Positions 41,990-50,935 are shown, counted from the first letter of the stretch. The stretch is DNA of 64,000 bases from Novosphingobium sp. PC22D (GCF_002556635.1 NZ_MWMO01000014.1:62001-126000); one strand, 5' to 3'. Made by a program: numbers and translations. Notes: generated by a model from the sequence alone, not told the origin.

Positions 41990-44784
41990 GCCTCGTCCTC
42001 GCCTTCGCCTGCCTCGTCCTGATCGTCGCGGTCGATCGTGGTGGGAATCTCGGTGTCTTCCGCCGTGCGGCCGATCATTTCCTCGACGATGGCTTCCTCG
42101 GCGTCGTTCTCCGGCGCGGCGGTGTCGTCGACGCGGACGGCGCTGACGACGTGCTCGTTGTCGGCGACGTGGAACAGGCGCACGCCGGCGCTGTTGCGGC
42201 CGATCACGCGCAGCGAATCGAGGCCGATGCGGATCAGCTTGGCCTGGTCGGTGACGAGCATGAGTTCGTCGTCCTTGGTCGCCGCGAAGCTGGCCACGAC
42301 CGGACCGTTGCGCGCGATGTTGTCGATATTGGTGATGCCCTGGCCGCCGCGGCCGATCCGCCGGTATTCGTAGGCCGACGACAGCTTGCCGTAGCCCTTG
42401 TCGCACACGGTCAGGATGAACTGCTCCTTCTCGGCCATTTCGGCGAAACGTTCGGGCGAGAGGTCGGGTTCGCCTTCCTTCTCGGCCTTCCACGGCGCGA
42501 ACCGCAAGTAGGCCTCGCGCTCCTCGGCGCTGGTGCCGACGCGGTGCAGGATCGAGAGCGAAACGACTTCGTCATCGCCCTTGAGGTTCATGCCGCGCAC
42601 GCCGGTGGAGGTGCGGCTCTGGAACTCGCGCACGTCGTCGCCGGCGAAGCGGATCGCCTTGCCCTCACGCGAGGCGAGCAGCACGTCGTCGTTGCCGTCG
42701 AGCAGGGCCACGCCGATCAGGCGGTCGTCCGAGCCCTCGTCGAAGCGCATCGCGAACTTGCCGTTCGAGGGGATGTTGGTGAACAGGTCCATCGAGTTGC
42801 GCCGCACCGAGCCCTTGGCGGTGGCGAACACGACATGGAGCGCGCCCCAGGTGTCCTCGTCCTCGGGCAGCGGCAGGACCGTGGCGATGGTCTCGCCCTG
42901 GTCGAGCGCGGGCAGGAGATTGATGATCGGGCGTCCGCGCGTGGTCGGGCCGCCCTCGGGCAGTTTCCAGACCTTGAGCCGGTAGACCTTGCCCGCGGTG
43001 GAGAAGAACAGCACCGGGTTGTGCGTCGAGGTGACGAAGAGGTCGGAGATCGCATCCTCTTCCTTGGTCGCCATGCCCGCGCGGCCCTTGCCGCCGCGAT
43101 GCTGCGCGCGGAAGGTGGAGAGCGGCGTGCGCTTGATGTAGCCGTCGAGCGTGACGGTAACGACCATGTCCTCGCGCTCGATGAGGTCCTCGTCGTCAAT
43201 TCCGTCGATGGCGCCGGTGATCTCGGACATGCGCGGCGTGGCGTAGGCCTCGCGAACCGCGACCAGTTCCTCGCGCATCACGCCATAGAGCTTGGCGCGG
43301 TCTGACAGGATCGCGAGGTATTCCTCGATCGCGGTGGCCAGCTCCTTGAGTTCGTCGCCGATCTCGTCGCGGCCGAGCGCGGTCAGGCGGTGGAGCCTGA
43401 GGTCGAGGATCGCTTTCACCTGGGCTTCCGAGAGACGATAGGTGCCGCCCGACTCCTCGGCGGTGGGCTCGATCGCCTCGACGAGCCGGATATATTGCGC
43501 GATGTCGCCGATCGGCCATTCCTTGGCGAGCAGCTTGGCACGGGCATCCGCCGGGTTCGAGGCGCTGCGGATCATCGCCACGACTTCGTCGAGGTTCGAA
43601 ACCGCGACGACGAGGCCAAGCAGGATATGGGCCCGGTCGCGCGCCTTGTTCAGCTCGAACTTGGTGCGGCGGGTGATGACCTCCTCGCGGAACTGGACGA
43701 AGGCCTGAATGATGTCGCGCAGCGCGAGGATTTCGGGCCGTCCGCCGCGGATCGCGAGCATGTTGGCCGGGAAGCTCGATTGCGCGGGCGTGTGCCGCCA
43801 GATCTGGTTGAGCACGACTTCGGGAGTCGCGTCGCGCTTGAGGTCGACGACGACGCGCACGCCTTCGCGGTTCGATTCGTCGCGAATGTCCGAAACGCCC
43901 TCGATCCGCTTGTCCTTGGCGGCTTCGGCGATCTTCTCGACCATGCCTGACTTGCCGACCTGGAAAGGTATCGAGGTCAGCACGATCGAGCGGCGGTCGC
44001 CCCGGCCTTCCTCGATCTCGTGGCGGCAGCGCATCAGGATCGAGCCGCGGCCGGTCATGTAGGCGGCGCGGCTGCCGGCCTGCCCGAGAATCAGCGGCGC
44101 GGTGGGAAAGTCGGGCCCCGGAATGATCTCGAAGAGCTGTTCGGTGGTGATCGTCGGATCGTCGATGAAGGCAAGGCAGCCGTCGATCACTTCGCCGAGG
44201 TTGTGCGGCGGAATGTTGGTCGCCATGCCGACCGCGATGCCGCCGGCGCCGTTGACCAGCAGGTTGGGAAAGCGGGCGGGCAGCACGGTCGGCTCGCGGC
44301 GCGAGCCGTCATAGTTGTCGGCGAAATCGACGGTGTCCTTGTCGAGATCGTCGAGCAGCGAATTGGCCACGCGCGCCAGCCGCGCCTCGGTGTAGCGCAT
44401 CGAGGCCGGCGGATCGGGGTCCATCGAGCCGAAGTTGCCCTGGCCGTCGACCAGCGGCAGGCGCATCGACCACGGCTGGGTGAGGCGGGCGAGCGCGTCG
44501 TAGATCGCGCTGTCGCCGTGCGGGTGGTAGTTGCCCATGACGTCGCCGACGATCTTGGCCGACTTGCGGTAGGGCCGCCCGGCGACGAAGCCGCCTTCCT
44601 GGCTGGCGAAGAGAATGCGCCGGTGGACCGGCTTGAGACCGTCGCGCACGTCGGGCAGCGCGCGCGAGACGATCACGCTCATCGCGTAGTCGAGATAGCT
44701 CGACTTCATTTCGTCGACGATGTCGACCCTAGGAAATTCTCCGCCCGAGGCCGGGTCGATCAGTGTGTCGTTGTCGTCGCTCAC
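41986..44784 (-). CDS. gyrA: DNA gyrase subunit A
   Basis: Type II topoisomerase breakage-reunion subunit, 932 residues. The catalytic Tyr sits in the DPPASMRYTEARLARV segment. The quinolone-determining region reads GNYHPHGDSAIYDALARL, with Ser and Asp kept at the usual resistance positions. The C-terminal beta-pinwheel includes RGGKGRAGM, the GyrA-box, placing it as gyrase rather than topoisomerase IV. The tail is acidic (many Asp/Glu), a probable regulator of supercoiling. The start is GTG 44784 (VSDDND). DUF952 follows by overlap. Confidence 0.97.
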   Translation of the reverse strand: MSDDNDTLIDPASGGEFPRVDIVDEMKSSYLDYAMSVIVSRALPDVRDGLKPVHRRILFASQEGGFVAGRPYRKSAKIVGDVMGNYHPHGDSAIYDALARLTQPWSMRLPLVDGQGNFGSMDPDPPASMRYTEARLARVANSLLDDLDKDTVDFADNYDGSRREPTVLPARFPNLLVNGAGGIAVGMATNIPPHNLGEVIDGCLAFIDDPTITTEQLFEIIPGPDFPTAPLILGQAGSRAAYMTGRGSILMRCRHEIEEGRGDRRSIVLTSIPFQVGKSGMVEKIAEAAKDKRIEGVSDIRDESNREGVRVVVDLKRDATPEVVLNQIWRHTPAQSSFPANMLAIRGGRPEILALRDIIQAFVQFREEVITRRTKFELNKARDRAHILLGLVVAVSNLDEVVAMIRSASNPADARAKLLAKEWPIGDIAQYIRLVEAIEPTAEESGGTYRLSEAQVKAILDLRLHRLTALGRDEIGDELKELATAIEEYLAILSDRAKLYGVMREELVAVREAYATPRMSEITGAIDGIDDEDLIEREDMVVTVTLDGYIKRTPLSTFRAQHRGGKGRAGMATKEEDAISDLFVTSTHNPVLFFSTAGKVYRLKVWKLPEGGPTTRGRPIINLLPALDQGETIATVLPLPEDEDTWGALHVVFATAKGSVRRNSMDLFTNIPSNGKFAMRFDEGSDDRLIGVALLDGNDDVLLASREGKAIRFAGDDVREFQSRTSTGVRGMNLKGDDEVVSLSILHRVGTSAEEREAYLRFAPWKAEKEGEPDLSPERFAEMAEKEQFILTVCDKGYGKLSSAYEYRRIGRGGQGITNIDNIARNGPVVASFAATKDDELMLVTDQAKLIRIGLDSLRVIGRNSAGVRLFHVADNEHVVSAVRVDDTAAPENDAEEAIVEEMIGRTAEDTEIPTTIDRDDQDEAGEGEDEA

Positions 44785-45090
44785 GCGGGTTCTATCGTCT
44801 GTTCTGCTATGGTCAGGGTTTGGTCACAAGGCCCTAGGCCATGCGGCCGCGCAAAACCAGCCCGGGGGTTCGCGAGGCCGGGAACCAACGGGCTTTTTCC
44901 ACATTTGGGACATTGCCGGGCGATTGCCCGCGTCGAACCGCATTCAAGGGGCGTTCAGCGCGGAAGTTATAGGTGTTGCATGGTTGCCAAAGCCGCCCGA
45001 GAACGTCATCAAGCGGCTCAATGCGGTTCCCCCACCCGGTCCGGCCTTTCGGCTAGTGGCCGCGAATTGAATTGAGAGGAGTTCGCCGGA
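44785..45090. other. 306-bp gene-free gap between gyrA and the TPR gene
   Basis: The gap holds the gyrA promoter region (leftward) and the 45091 gene's upstream region (rightward). It contains a rightward intrinsic-terminator-like hairpin (44859-44898). I found no protein-coding frame with a ribosome site and no other repeat. Confidence 0.7.
44859..44898 (+). terminator. Orphan intrinsic terminator reading toward the TPR gene
   Basis: AGCCCG (44859-44864) pairs with CGGGCT (44889-44894). An inner GGTTC/GAACC pair strengthens it, and a T-run (44894-44898) follows. It is a good rho-independent stop, but no gene on the plus strand lies upstream to need it. Confidence 0.55.
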
Positions 45091-46470
45091 ATGGCTCGTA
45101 AGTATCTGATTTCCCGTGTCGCGCTTGCCGTTGCCTTGTCGACTGGAATGGCCGCCACGGTGGCCGTGCCGACGGCGTCCGCCGCCAAGAAGGACAGCGC
45201 GCCCAAGATCGAATTCTCGAAGGAATTCTCGCAGGCCGCCATCGAACTCGACAAGACGCTGAGCGAGGCGAAGAGCAATCCCGCCGTCACCGCCGCGAGC
45301 GACAAGGCGCGCGCGGCCAAGACCGACGCCGAGAGGGCGGCCGCGGCCGCCGAAGTCGATGCCGCGCTGGGTGGCGCCAAGGCGAAGCTGGCCGAAATCG
45401 AGGCAGTCACCACGACCTCGGGCGACAAGGTCAAGCTGGGTGAGATGATGCGCACATACGGGGTGCTCACCGCCGATCCGGCGTTGCAGAACAAGGGCCT
45501 CAAGCTGATGATCGACAGCGGTGCGCTCCAGCCCGACAGCCTGCCGCAGATCTACTACCTGACCGGCATCTCGTCCTATCAGATGGCCGATTACGCCGGC
45601 GCCGCGCAGTACCTCAAGCAGGCCAAGGACGCGGGTTACAGCGACCAGCAGGGGCTGCTCGACCGCGTGCTGGCCGACGCCTACAAGCGGACCGGCAACA
45701 CCGACGCCGCGCTCCAGGTCGCCCAGCAGGAAATCGAGGCCGCGCGCGCGGCGGGCACCAAGCCCAGCGAAGGGGCGCTGCGCGCCGCGCTGCAGGCCGC
45801 CTACGACGCCAAGCAGACGTCGACCGCCGTCGATCTCGCCGCCGAACTCGGCAAGGATTATCCGACGCCCTCAAGCTGGGGCGCGGCGATCAATGTCGTG
45901 CGTTCGCTGGCGCAGCTTCCCTCGAACGAGAACCTCGATCTGATGCGGCTGATGGCGCGCACCAATTCGATGGCCGACAAGCGCGACTATCTCGAATACA
46001 TCGAGAATGTCGATCCGCGCCGCTTCCCGGGCGAGGCACTCAAGATCATCGATCGCGGGATTGCGGCCGGCAAGCTGACGCCCGGCGAAGTCGCCGAGGC
46101 CAAGCAGATGGCGGGCGGCCGTGTCACGGCGGACAAGGCCTCGCTCGAAGGGTCTTCGACCTCGGGCTCGGCCAACTCGGTCACCGCCACCGGCGATGCG
46201 TTCCTCAGCTACGACATGCCGGCCAAGGCAGAGGAATTCTATGCCGCCGCGCTGACCAAGCCCGGCGTCGAGAAGGACCGGGCAACGCTGCGCCTCGGCA
46301 TCGCGCAAGTCGATCAGGGCAAGTACGCCGAAGCGCAGCAGACCTTCGCCAAGGTCGGCGGCAACCGCGTGCCCGTGGCCAAGCTGTGGTCGGCCTATGC
46401 CGCGAGCAAGGGCGGCTCGACGGCCGCTGCAAGCACCACGGCTCCGGCGTCGCCTGCCGCGGCGCAGTAA
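45091..46470 (+). CDS. Secreted tetratricopeptide-repeat protein
   Basis: A 459-residue protein with a cleavable signal peptide (MAATVAVPTASA then AKK). The mature part begins with Ala/Glu/Lys-rich helices, then TPR-type repeats: YYLTGISSYQMADYAGAAQY, LADAYKRTGNTDAALQVAQQ, and LGIAQVDQGKYAEAQQTFAK. The C-terminus is Ser/Ala/Thr-rich, low complexity. It should sit in the periplasm as a scaffold; the partner is unknown. The ribosome site GAGAGGAG is 8-15 nt before ATG 45091. It ends at a strong terminator shared with the carbonic anhydrase gene. Confidence 0.82.
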   Translation: MARKYLISRVALAVALSTGMAATVAVPTASAAKKDSAPKIEFSKEFSQAAIELDKTLSEAKSNPAVTAASDKARAAKTDAERAAAAAEVDAALGGAKAKLAEIEAVTTTSGDKVKLGEMMRTYGVLTADPALQNKGLKLMIDSGALQPDSLPQIYYLTGISSYQMADYAGAAQYLKQAKDAGYSDQQGLLDRVLADAYKRTGNTDAALQVAQQEIEAARAAGTKPSEGALRAALQAAYDAKQTSTAVDLAAELGKDYPTPSSWGAAINVVRSLAQLPSNENLDLMRLMARTNSMADKRDYLEYIENVDPRRFPGEALKIIDRGIAAGKLTPGEVAEAKQMAGGRVTADKASLEGSSTSGSANSVTATGDAFLSYDMPAKAEEFYAAALTKPGVEKDRATLRLGIAQVDQGKYAEAQQTFAKVGGNRVPVAKLWSAYAASKGGSTAAASTTAPASPAAAQ

Positions 46471-46495
46471 GCCGCACACGCCAACCGTAAAGAGA

Positions 46496-46534
46496 AAAGG
46501 GGCGGTGCGCTTCGAGCGCGCCGCCCCTTTCTTG
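46496..46534. terminator. Strong bidirectional intrinsic terminator
   Basis: AAAGGGGCGG and GCGC arms on the left pair with GCGC, CCGCCCC and TTT on the right around a TTCGA loop (46511-46515), with one unpaired/mismatched base pair in the stem. A-rich and T-rich flanks give U-runs on both strands. It separates the convergent TPR and carbonic anhydrase genes. Confidence 0.88.
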
Positions 46535-46563
46535 TTGGCCGTCTTCCCTCACTCGGGCTCGGG

Positions 46564-47217
46564 TCAGTAGACCGCGTCGAAGTGTCCGGTTTCGCTGTCG
46601 AGAACGTGAAGCACCCCGTCCGAGATCGCGAAGAACGCGCCGCGCAGCTTCAGCTTGCCTTGTCCGACCTTCCGCTTGATGCAGGGGAAGGTCATCAGGT
46701 TGTCGAGGCTGACTCTGACCGCGGCCTGCTCCATCTCGCGCTCGGCATGGCGACTCTCGGTGCCGTGCGCCTGCGCCACTTCGTCGCGGGCTTCGTCGAG
46801 CATGCTGATCCAGTCGGCGATGAATCCGCCTTCGCCGGGCTGGTTGCCGTGCAGCTCCTGCGTCAGCGCCGCCTTGCAGCCGCCGCACATGCCGTGGCCC
46901 ATGACCACGATCTCCTTCACCTTGAGGACCTGCACCGCGAACTCGAGCGCGGCCGAAACGCCGTGGTGCCCCGGCGTCGTCTCGAACGGCGGCACCAGCG
47001 CGGCGACGTTGCGCACGACGAAGATCTCGCCGGGATCGACGTCGAAGATCTGCGAGGGATCGACCCGGCTGTCAGAGCACGAAATGATCATCACTTCGGG
47101 CTGCTGGCCATCGCGCAGGCGCGACCAGCGCTCGCGGTAGGGCGTCCAGCCGATGTCGCGGAAACGGCGATAGCCGTCGATGAGGTGTTCGAGCGAGGGG
47201 GACAGGTTCGTGGTCAT
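46564..47217 (-). CDS. Beta-class carbonic anhydrase
   Basis: Zinc enzyme interconverting CO2 and bicarbonate. The 217 residues contain the zinc ligands in MIISCSDSRVDP (Cys, with catalytic Asp-Arg) and MGHGMCGGCKAA (His and Cys). VRNVAALVPPF is the dimer/active-site segment. The ATG at 47217 (MTTNLSP) is chosen because the conserved chain begins about there; ATG 47229 is four codons longer. It is divergent from lipA by 66 bp. Confidence 0.94.
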   Translation of the reverse strand: MTTNLSPSLEHLIDGYRRFRDIGWTPYRERWSRLRDGQQPEVMIISCSDSRVDPSQIFDVDPGEIFVVRNVAALVPPFETTPGHHGVSAALEFAVQVLKVKEIVVMGHGMCGGCKAALTQELHGNQPGEGGFIADWISMLDEARDEVAQAHGTESRHAEREMEQAAVRVSLDNLMTFPCIKRKVGQGKLKLRGAFFAISDGVLHVLDSETGHFDAVY

Positions 47218-47283
47218 GGTCCTCTCCATGGCGCGGGATATTGGCACTGGCAAGGCCGGGCGGTTGCGACTATCTGGGCGGGC

Positions 47284-48219
47284 ATGAACGATCTATCAGC
47301 CGCCCCCAAGCCGGAACGTCAACGCAAGCCCGACTGGATTCGCGTGCGCGCGCCGACCTCGAAGGGGTACGGTGAGACGCGCCAGCTGATGCGCGATCTC
47401 AATCTCAATACCGTTTGCGAGGAAGCGGCCTGTCCGAACATCGGCGAGTGCTGGACGAAGAAGCACGCGACGGTGATGATCCTGGGCGACACTTGCACCC
47501 GCGCCTGCGCCTTCTGCAACGTCAAGACCGGCATGCCCGGCCGCGTCGACGAGAGCGAGCCTGCCCACGTCGCCGAAGCGGCCGCCAAGATGGGGCTGGA
47601 GCACATCGTCATCACCTCGGTCGACCGGGACGACCTGCCCGACGGCGGCGCCGGCCAGTTCGTCCGGGTGATCGAGGAGCTGCGCCGCACGACGCCTTCG
47701 ACCACCATCGAGATCCTCACGCCCGACTTTCGCGGCAAGATGCGCCCCGCGATCGAGGCGATCGTCGCCGCGCGGCCCGACGTCTACAACCACAATCTCG
47801 AGACCGTGCCCCGGCTCTATCCCACAATCCGGCCCGGCGCGCGCTACTACGCCTCGCTGCGCCTGCTGGAAGAAGTGAAGGCGCACGATCCGTCGATCTT
47901 CACCAAGTCCGGCGTCATGCTGGGCCTGGGCGAAGCGCGGCTCGAGGTGCACCAGGTGATGGACGACATGCGCTGCGCCGACATCGATTTCCTCACCATG
48001 GGCCAGTACCTGCGCCCGACGCCCAAGCACGCCGAGGTCAAGGAATTCGTCACTCCGCAGGCGTTTGACGCCTACGGCGCGATCGCGCGGGCCAAGGGCT
48101 TCCTGCAGGTGGCCTCGTCGCCGCTGACGCGTTCGAGCTACCACGCGGGCGAGGACTTCGCCGAGATGCGCGCGGCGCGCGAAGCCAAGTTGGCGCGTCG
48201 GAAGGCCGGAGCCGCCTAG
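47284..48219 (+). CDS. lipA: Lipoyl synthase
   Basis: Radical-SAM enzyme that inserts the two sulfurs of lipoate into octanoyl domains; it provides the cofactor for PDH E2 and the E1 beta lipoyl domain in this window. The 311 residues hold the auxiliary cluster cysteines in CEEAACPNIGEC (three Cys) and the radical-SAM CTRACAFCNV (CxxxCxxC). SSPLTRSSYHAGEDF contains the conserved RSSYHA (Ser ligand) near the end. ATG 47284 fits the family start. The RatA-type gene follows 5 bp later. Confidence 0.97.
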   Translation: MNDLSAAPKPERQRKPDWIRVRAPTSKGYGETRQLMRDLNLNTVCEEAACPNIGECWTKKHATVMILGDTCTRACAFCNVKTGMPGRVDESEPAHVAEAAAKMGLEHIVITSVDRDDLPDGGAGQFVRVIEELRRTTPSTTIEILTPDFRGKMRPAIEAIVAARPDVYNHNLETVPRLYPTIRPGARYYASLRLLEEVKAHDPSIFTKSGVMLGLGEARLEVHQVMDDMRCADIDFLTMGQYLRPTPKHAEVKEFVTPQAFDAYGAIARAKGFLQVASSPLTRSSYHAGEDFAEMRAAREAKLARRKAGAA

Positions 48220-48224
48220 AACCG

Positions 48225-48686
48225 ATGCCGGGTATCCACGAAGTCAGACAGCTCCCTTACAGCGCCGAGCAGATGTTCGATCTCGTCGCCGACGTCGATC
48301 GCTATCCCGAGTTCCTGCCCTGGGTCGTCGCGACGCGGGTCAAGTCAGACAGCGAGACCGAGATGATCGCCGACATGCTGGTCGGGTTCAAGGCGTTGAA
48401 GGAGAAATTCACCTCGCGCGTCGAGAAGCGCCGGGCGGAGGAAATCCGCGTCCACTACGTCGACGGCCCGCTCAAGGACCTCGACAACCTCTGGCGCTTC
48501 CGCGCGCTGGGCGAGAACGCCTGCGAGATCGAGTTCGACGTCGATTTCGCCTTCCGCAATCCGCTGTTCGAGAAGCTGGCCGGACAGTACTTCGACCGCG
48601 CCTTCCGCAAGATGGTCGCGGCCTTCGAGGAACGCGCCGCCGATCTCTACGGCAGGAGCAATTCGAGCGCGACCACCGTCGCCTGA
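48225..48686 (+). CDS. RatA/COQ10-type START-like lipid-binding protein
   Basis: A 153-residue polyketide-cyclase/START-fold protein. The family start HEVRQLPYSAEQMFDLVADV is followed by DRYPEFLPWV, and the C-terminus LAGQYFDRAFRKMVAAFEER is the long capping helix. In mitochondria the family (COQ10) binds ubiquinone and supports respiration; E. coli RatA is named for a ribosome-related effect. Here a ubiquinone role is the more likely reading. It is 5 bp after lipA and overlaps the convergent pncC gene by 40 bp. Confidence 0.9.
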   Translation: MPGIHEVRQLPYSAEQMFDLVADVDRYPEFLPWVVATRVKSDSETEMIADMLVGFKALKEKFTSRVEKRRAEEIRVHYVDGPLKDLDNLWRFRALGENACEIEFDVDFAFRNPLFEKLAGQYFDRAFRKMVAAFEERAADLYGRSNSSATTVA

Positions 48687-49141
48687 CGGCGCACGTCCGC
48701 GCGGGTCTTGCCGTCGAGCAGGCGCTGCTCGGCGTTGACTTCTTCCTCGCCGCGAAAGGCACAGGCGAAGACGACCGTGCCCACGGGTTTCATCTCCGAG
48801 CCGCCGTCCGGTCCGGCGATACCGCTGATCGCCACCGCGACATCGGCGGCGCTGTGCTTGAGCGCGCCTTGCGCCATGGCCCAGGCGACGGCAGGCGAGA
48901 CCGCGCCGAAGGTCTCGATGAGATCCTCGGGCACGTCGAGCATCTCCTGCTTCGATTCGTTCGAATAAGTCACGAAACCGCGGTCGAGCACGCTCGACGA
49001 GCCGGGCACCTCGGTCAGCGCGCCGCAGACGAGGCCGCCGGTGCAGCTTTCGGCGACGGCGACCTTGCGGCCGGCCGCCGCGTTCTCGGCGATGACGCGC
49101 TCGGCGAGGTGCATGACGTCCTTGGGAAGCAGACTGGCCAT
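48647..49141 (-). CDS. pncC: Nicotinamide-nucleotide amidase, CinA C-terminal domain type
   Basis: A 164-residue single-domain enzyme deamidating NMN to NaMN in NAD salvage. KVAVAESCTGGLVCGAL contains the catalytic Ser and Gly-Gly. Further signatures are GFVTYSNESKQEML, VSPAVAWAMAQGAL and ISGIAGPDGGSEMKPVGTV. The N-terminal domain of full CinA is absent, which is normal in proteobacteria. The stop lies inside the RatA-type gene. It begins 3 bp after the secreted hypothetical gene, so they share a message. Confidence 0.91.
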   Translation of the reverse strand: MASLLPKDVMHLAERVIAENAAAGRKVAVAESCTGGLVCGALTEVPGSSSVLDRGFVTYSNESKQEMLDVPEDLIETFGAVSPAVAWAMAQGALKHSAADVAVAISGIAGPDGGSEMKPVGTVVFACAFRGEEEVNAEQRLLDGKTRADVRRQATVVALELLLP

Positions 49142-49144
49142 GGC

Positions 49145-49678
49145 TCAGGCCTCGCAGACGTCGATTTTGCCGACGCTGGTCTTGCCGTCCTTCGCCTTGG
49201 TGGCGAGGCCGACGGTCACGGCGATCAGTTCGGCGGTGTTTTCGGGCGGGAGCGGCGAAAGCAGCCGAACGAAGGTGTCGATCGTGCCGCATTTCTCGAC
49301 CGGGATCTTCTGCACGACCATGCCTTCGAGCAGCGGATCGAGCATCTGCTTGAGCGATTCGTCGGGCATCGAGCGGAAGAGCTGGTTGGCGGTCTCGTCC
49401 CTGCCGGCGCTCAGCTTGAGGAAGGCGGCCTTGGCCCCCGGCCAGCTCGACGCCCGGCGCGCGGCATAGCGTCCGGCAAGGCTCGCGCCGCTCTTGCCGA
49501 GGTACGAGTTCGGCCCGAGGGTCTGCGAGCAGCGCTTGGCGGTGCCGGTGATCGCGCTCGGCAGGGCATAAGCGGCCAGCGAGGAAAACTCGCTCGGCGT
49601 CAGGCAAGCCGGATCGGCGGCCTGGGCCGTGGCCGGCAGAAGCGCCAGCAAGCAGGCCGGAATCAGGGTCATGCGCAT
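49145..49678 (-). CDS. Secreted hypothetical protein, 177 aa
   Basis: I do not recognise the family. An N-terminal signal peptide (TLIPACLLALLPATAQA then ADPAC) suggests periplasmic location. The mature chain has four Cys (two disulphides possible: ACLTPS, KRCSQT, EKCGTI, DVCEA), and an alpha-helical middle (ANQLFRSMPDESLKQMLDPL). The conserved-looking position between pncC (3 bp downstream) and ispDF (16 bp upstream) suggests it belongs to the same operon. Confidence 0.78.
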   Translation of the reverse strand: MRMTLIPACLLALLPATAQAADPACLTPSEFSSLAAYALPSAITGTAKRCSQTLGPNSYLGKSGASLAGRYAARRASSWPGAKAAFLKLSAGRDETANQLFRSMPDESLKQMLDPLLEGMVVQKIPVEKCGTIDTFVRLLSPLPPENTAELIAVTVGLATKAKDGKTSVGKIDVCEA

Positions 49679-49694
49679 GGCGCGCTCTCCATCC

Positions 49695-50852
49695 TTAGGT
49701 CTTCACCAGGCTCACCACGGCCTGCGCCGCGATGCCTTCCGAGCGGCCGGTGAACCCGAGCTTTTCGGTCGTCGTCGCCTTGACGCTCACCGCGCCGATG
49801 TCAACGCCGAGGATCTGCGCCAGCCTTTCGCGCATCGACTGGCGGTGCGGGCCAATCTTGGGCGCTTCGCAGACGATCGTGACATCGGCATTACCGAGCA
49901 TATAGCCCGCTTCGGCGACGAGTTCCCGGGCATGCGCAAGAAACCGCTCCGAGGCGGCGCCGCGCCAGCGCGGATCGGATGGCGGAAAATGCTGGCCGAT
50001 GTCGCCCGCGCCGACCGCGCCGAGCATGGCGTCGACCAGCGCGTGGATCGCGACGTCGGCATCGCTGTGCCCGGCCAGCCCGTGGTCGTGATCGATGCGC
50101 ACGCCGCACAGCCACAGCTCCTCGTCCGGCGCGAGACGGTGCACGTCGTAGCCGCTGCCGACGCGGAACTGCGGCGCCGAGGGAAGGGGGGCGGCGAAAT
50201 CCGACGCGTAAGTCAGCTTGTGCAGGGCTTCGTCTCCCGCGACCAGCGTGACCTCGAGTCCGGCGGCCTGCGCGACCTGGGCGTCATCGCCGGCGTCGGC
50301 CGCACCGTCCCATTCGCGGTGCGCGGCGAGGATCGCGGGGTAGCGGAACGCCTGCGGGGTCTGGACGCGGCGCAGGTTCTCGCGGCGGGCGGGGGCGCCC
50401 ATCATCGTGCCCTCGGCGTGCACGAGGCTGTCGGCGACCGGCAGGACCGGGATCGCGCCCTCGTGCTCGGCGAGCGCCGCGCGGAGACGCGCGACCACGT
50501 CCGGGGGCACCAGCGGCCGCGCCGCGTCGTGGATCAGCACCTGATCCGGCGCATCGCCCGTGAGCGCCTCCAGCCCCAGGCGAACCGATTCCTGCCGTGT
50601 CGCGCCGCCGGTCGTGAAGCGTAACGGCTCGAGGCCGGCCAGAACCGTCTCGGCGATATCCCGCGCGCCTTCGGGGATGACGACGACGATCGGGTCCACG
50701 CCTTCGCGCAGCAGGGCCTCGACCGAATGGCGCAGCACCGGCTTGCCGCGCCAGGATGCGAACTGCTTGGGAAGCGGCTGCCCCGCGCGCAATCCTTTGC
50801 CGGCCGCCACGACGATGGCCGCAACGGGCGCGAGAGAACTGTCCCGGATCAT
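49695..50852 (-). CDS. ispDF: Bifunctional IspD/IspF enzyme of the MEP pathway
   Basis: Makes 4-diphosphocytidyl-methylerythritol (IspD) and then cyclises the product of IspE (IspF), for isoprenoid synthesis. Residues ~1-220 form IspD: VAAGKGLRAGQPLPKQF (nucleotide-binding), VLIHDAARPLV, and RRVQTPQAFRY. Residues ~228-385 form IspF: RVGSGYDVHRLA (zinc ligands Asp/His), LAGHSDADVAIHALVDAMLG, and VKATTTEKLGFTG at the end. The fusion of both activities is usual in alphaproteobacteria. ATG 50852 fits the family start. Divergent from dusB by 83 bp. Confidence 0.96.
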   Translation of the reverse strand: MIRDSSLAPVAAIVVAAGKGLRAGQPLPKQFASWRGKPVLRHSVEALLREGVDPIVVVIPEGARDIAETVLAGLEPLRFTTGGATRQESVRLGLEALTGDAPDQVLIHDAARPLVPPDVVARLRAALAEHEGAIPVLPVADSLVHAEGTMMGAPARRENLRRVQTPQAFRYPAILAAHREWDGAADAGDDAQVAQAAGLEVTLVAGDEALHKLTYASDFAAPLPSAPQFRVGSGYDVHRLAPDEELWLCGVRIDHDHGLAGHSDADVAIHALVDAMLGAVGAGDIGQHFPPSDPRWRGAASERFLAHARELVAEAGYMLGNADVTIVCEAPKIGPHRQSMRERLAQILGVDIGAVSVKATTTEKLGFTGRSEGIAAQAVVSLVKT

Positions 50853-50898
50853 GCCGCTAGCGCGTAATCCCTTGCTGTTCTGAGGGCAATCCACTATG

Positions 50899-50921
50899 CG
50901 CTGCCTGTTTTTTAGGCAGTG
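50899..50921. repeat. Inverted repeat between ispDF and dusB
   Basis: CTGCCT (50901-50906) and AGGCAG (50914-50919) surround seven nt containing six T's, with one wobble and one Watson-Crick pair extending the stem to 8 bp. It ends 14 nt before the dusB GTG start, so it could act as a 5' leader hairpin or operator for the nitrogen-regulation operon. Confidence 0.45.
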
Positions 50922-50935
50922 AGAACCCGATTTTC

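Noticed and set aside
44859..44898. tRNA gene in the gyrA-TPR gap (GGTTCG segment)
   Set aside because: No acceptor stem, D-arm or anticodon arm could be drawn; it folds as a terminator instead.
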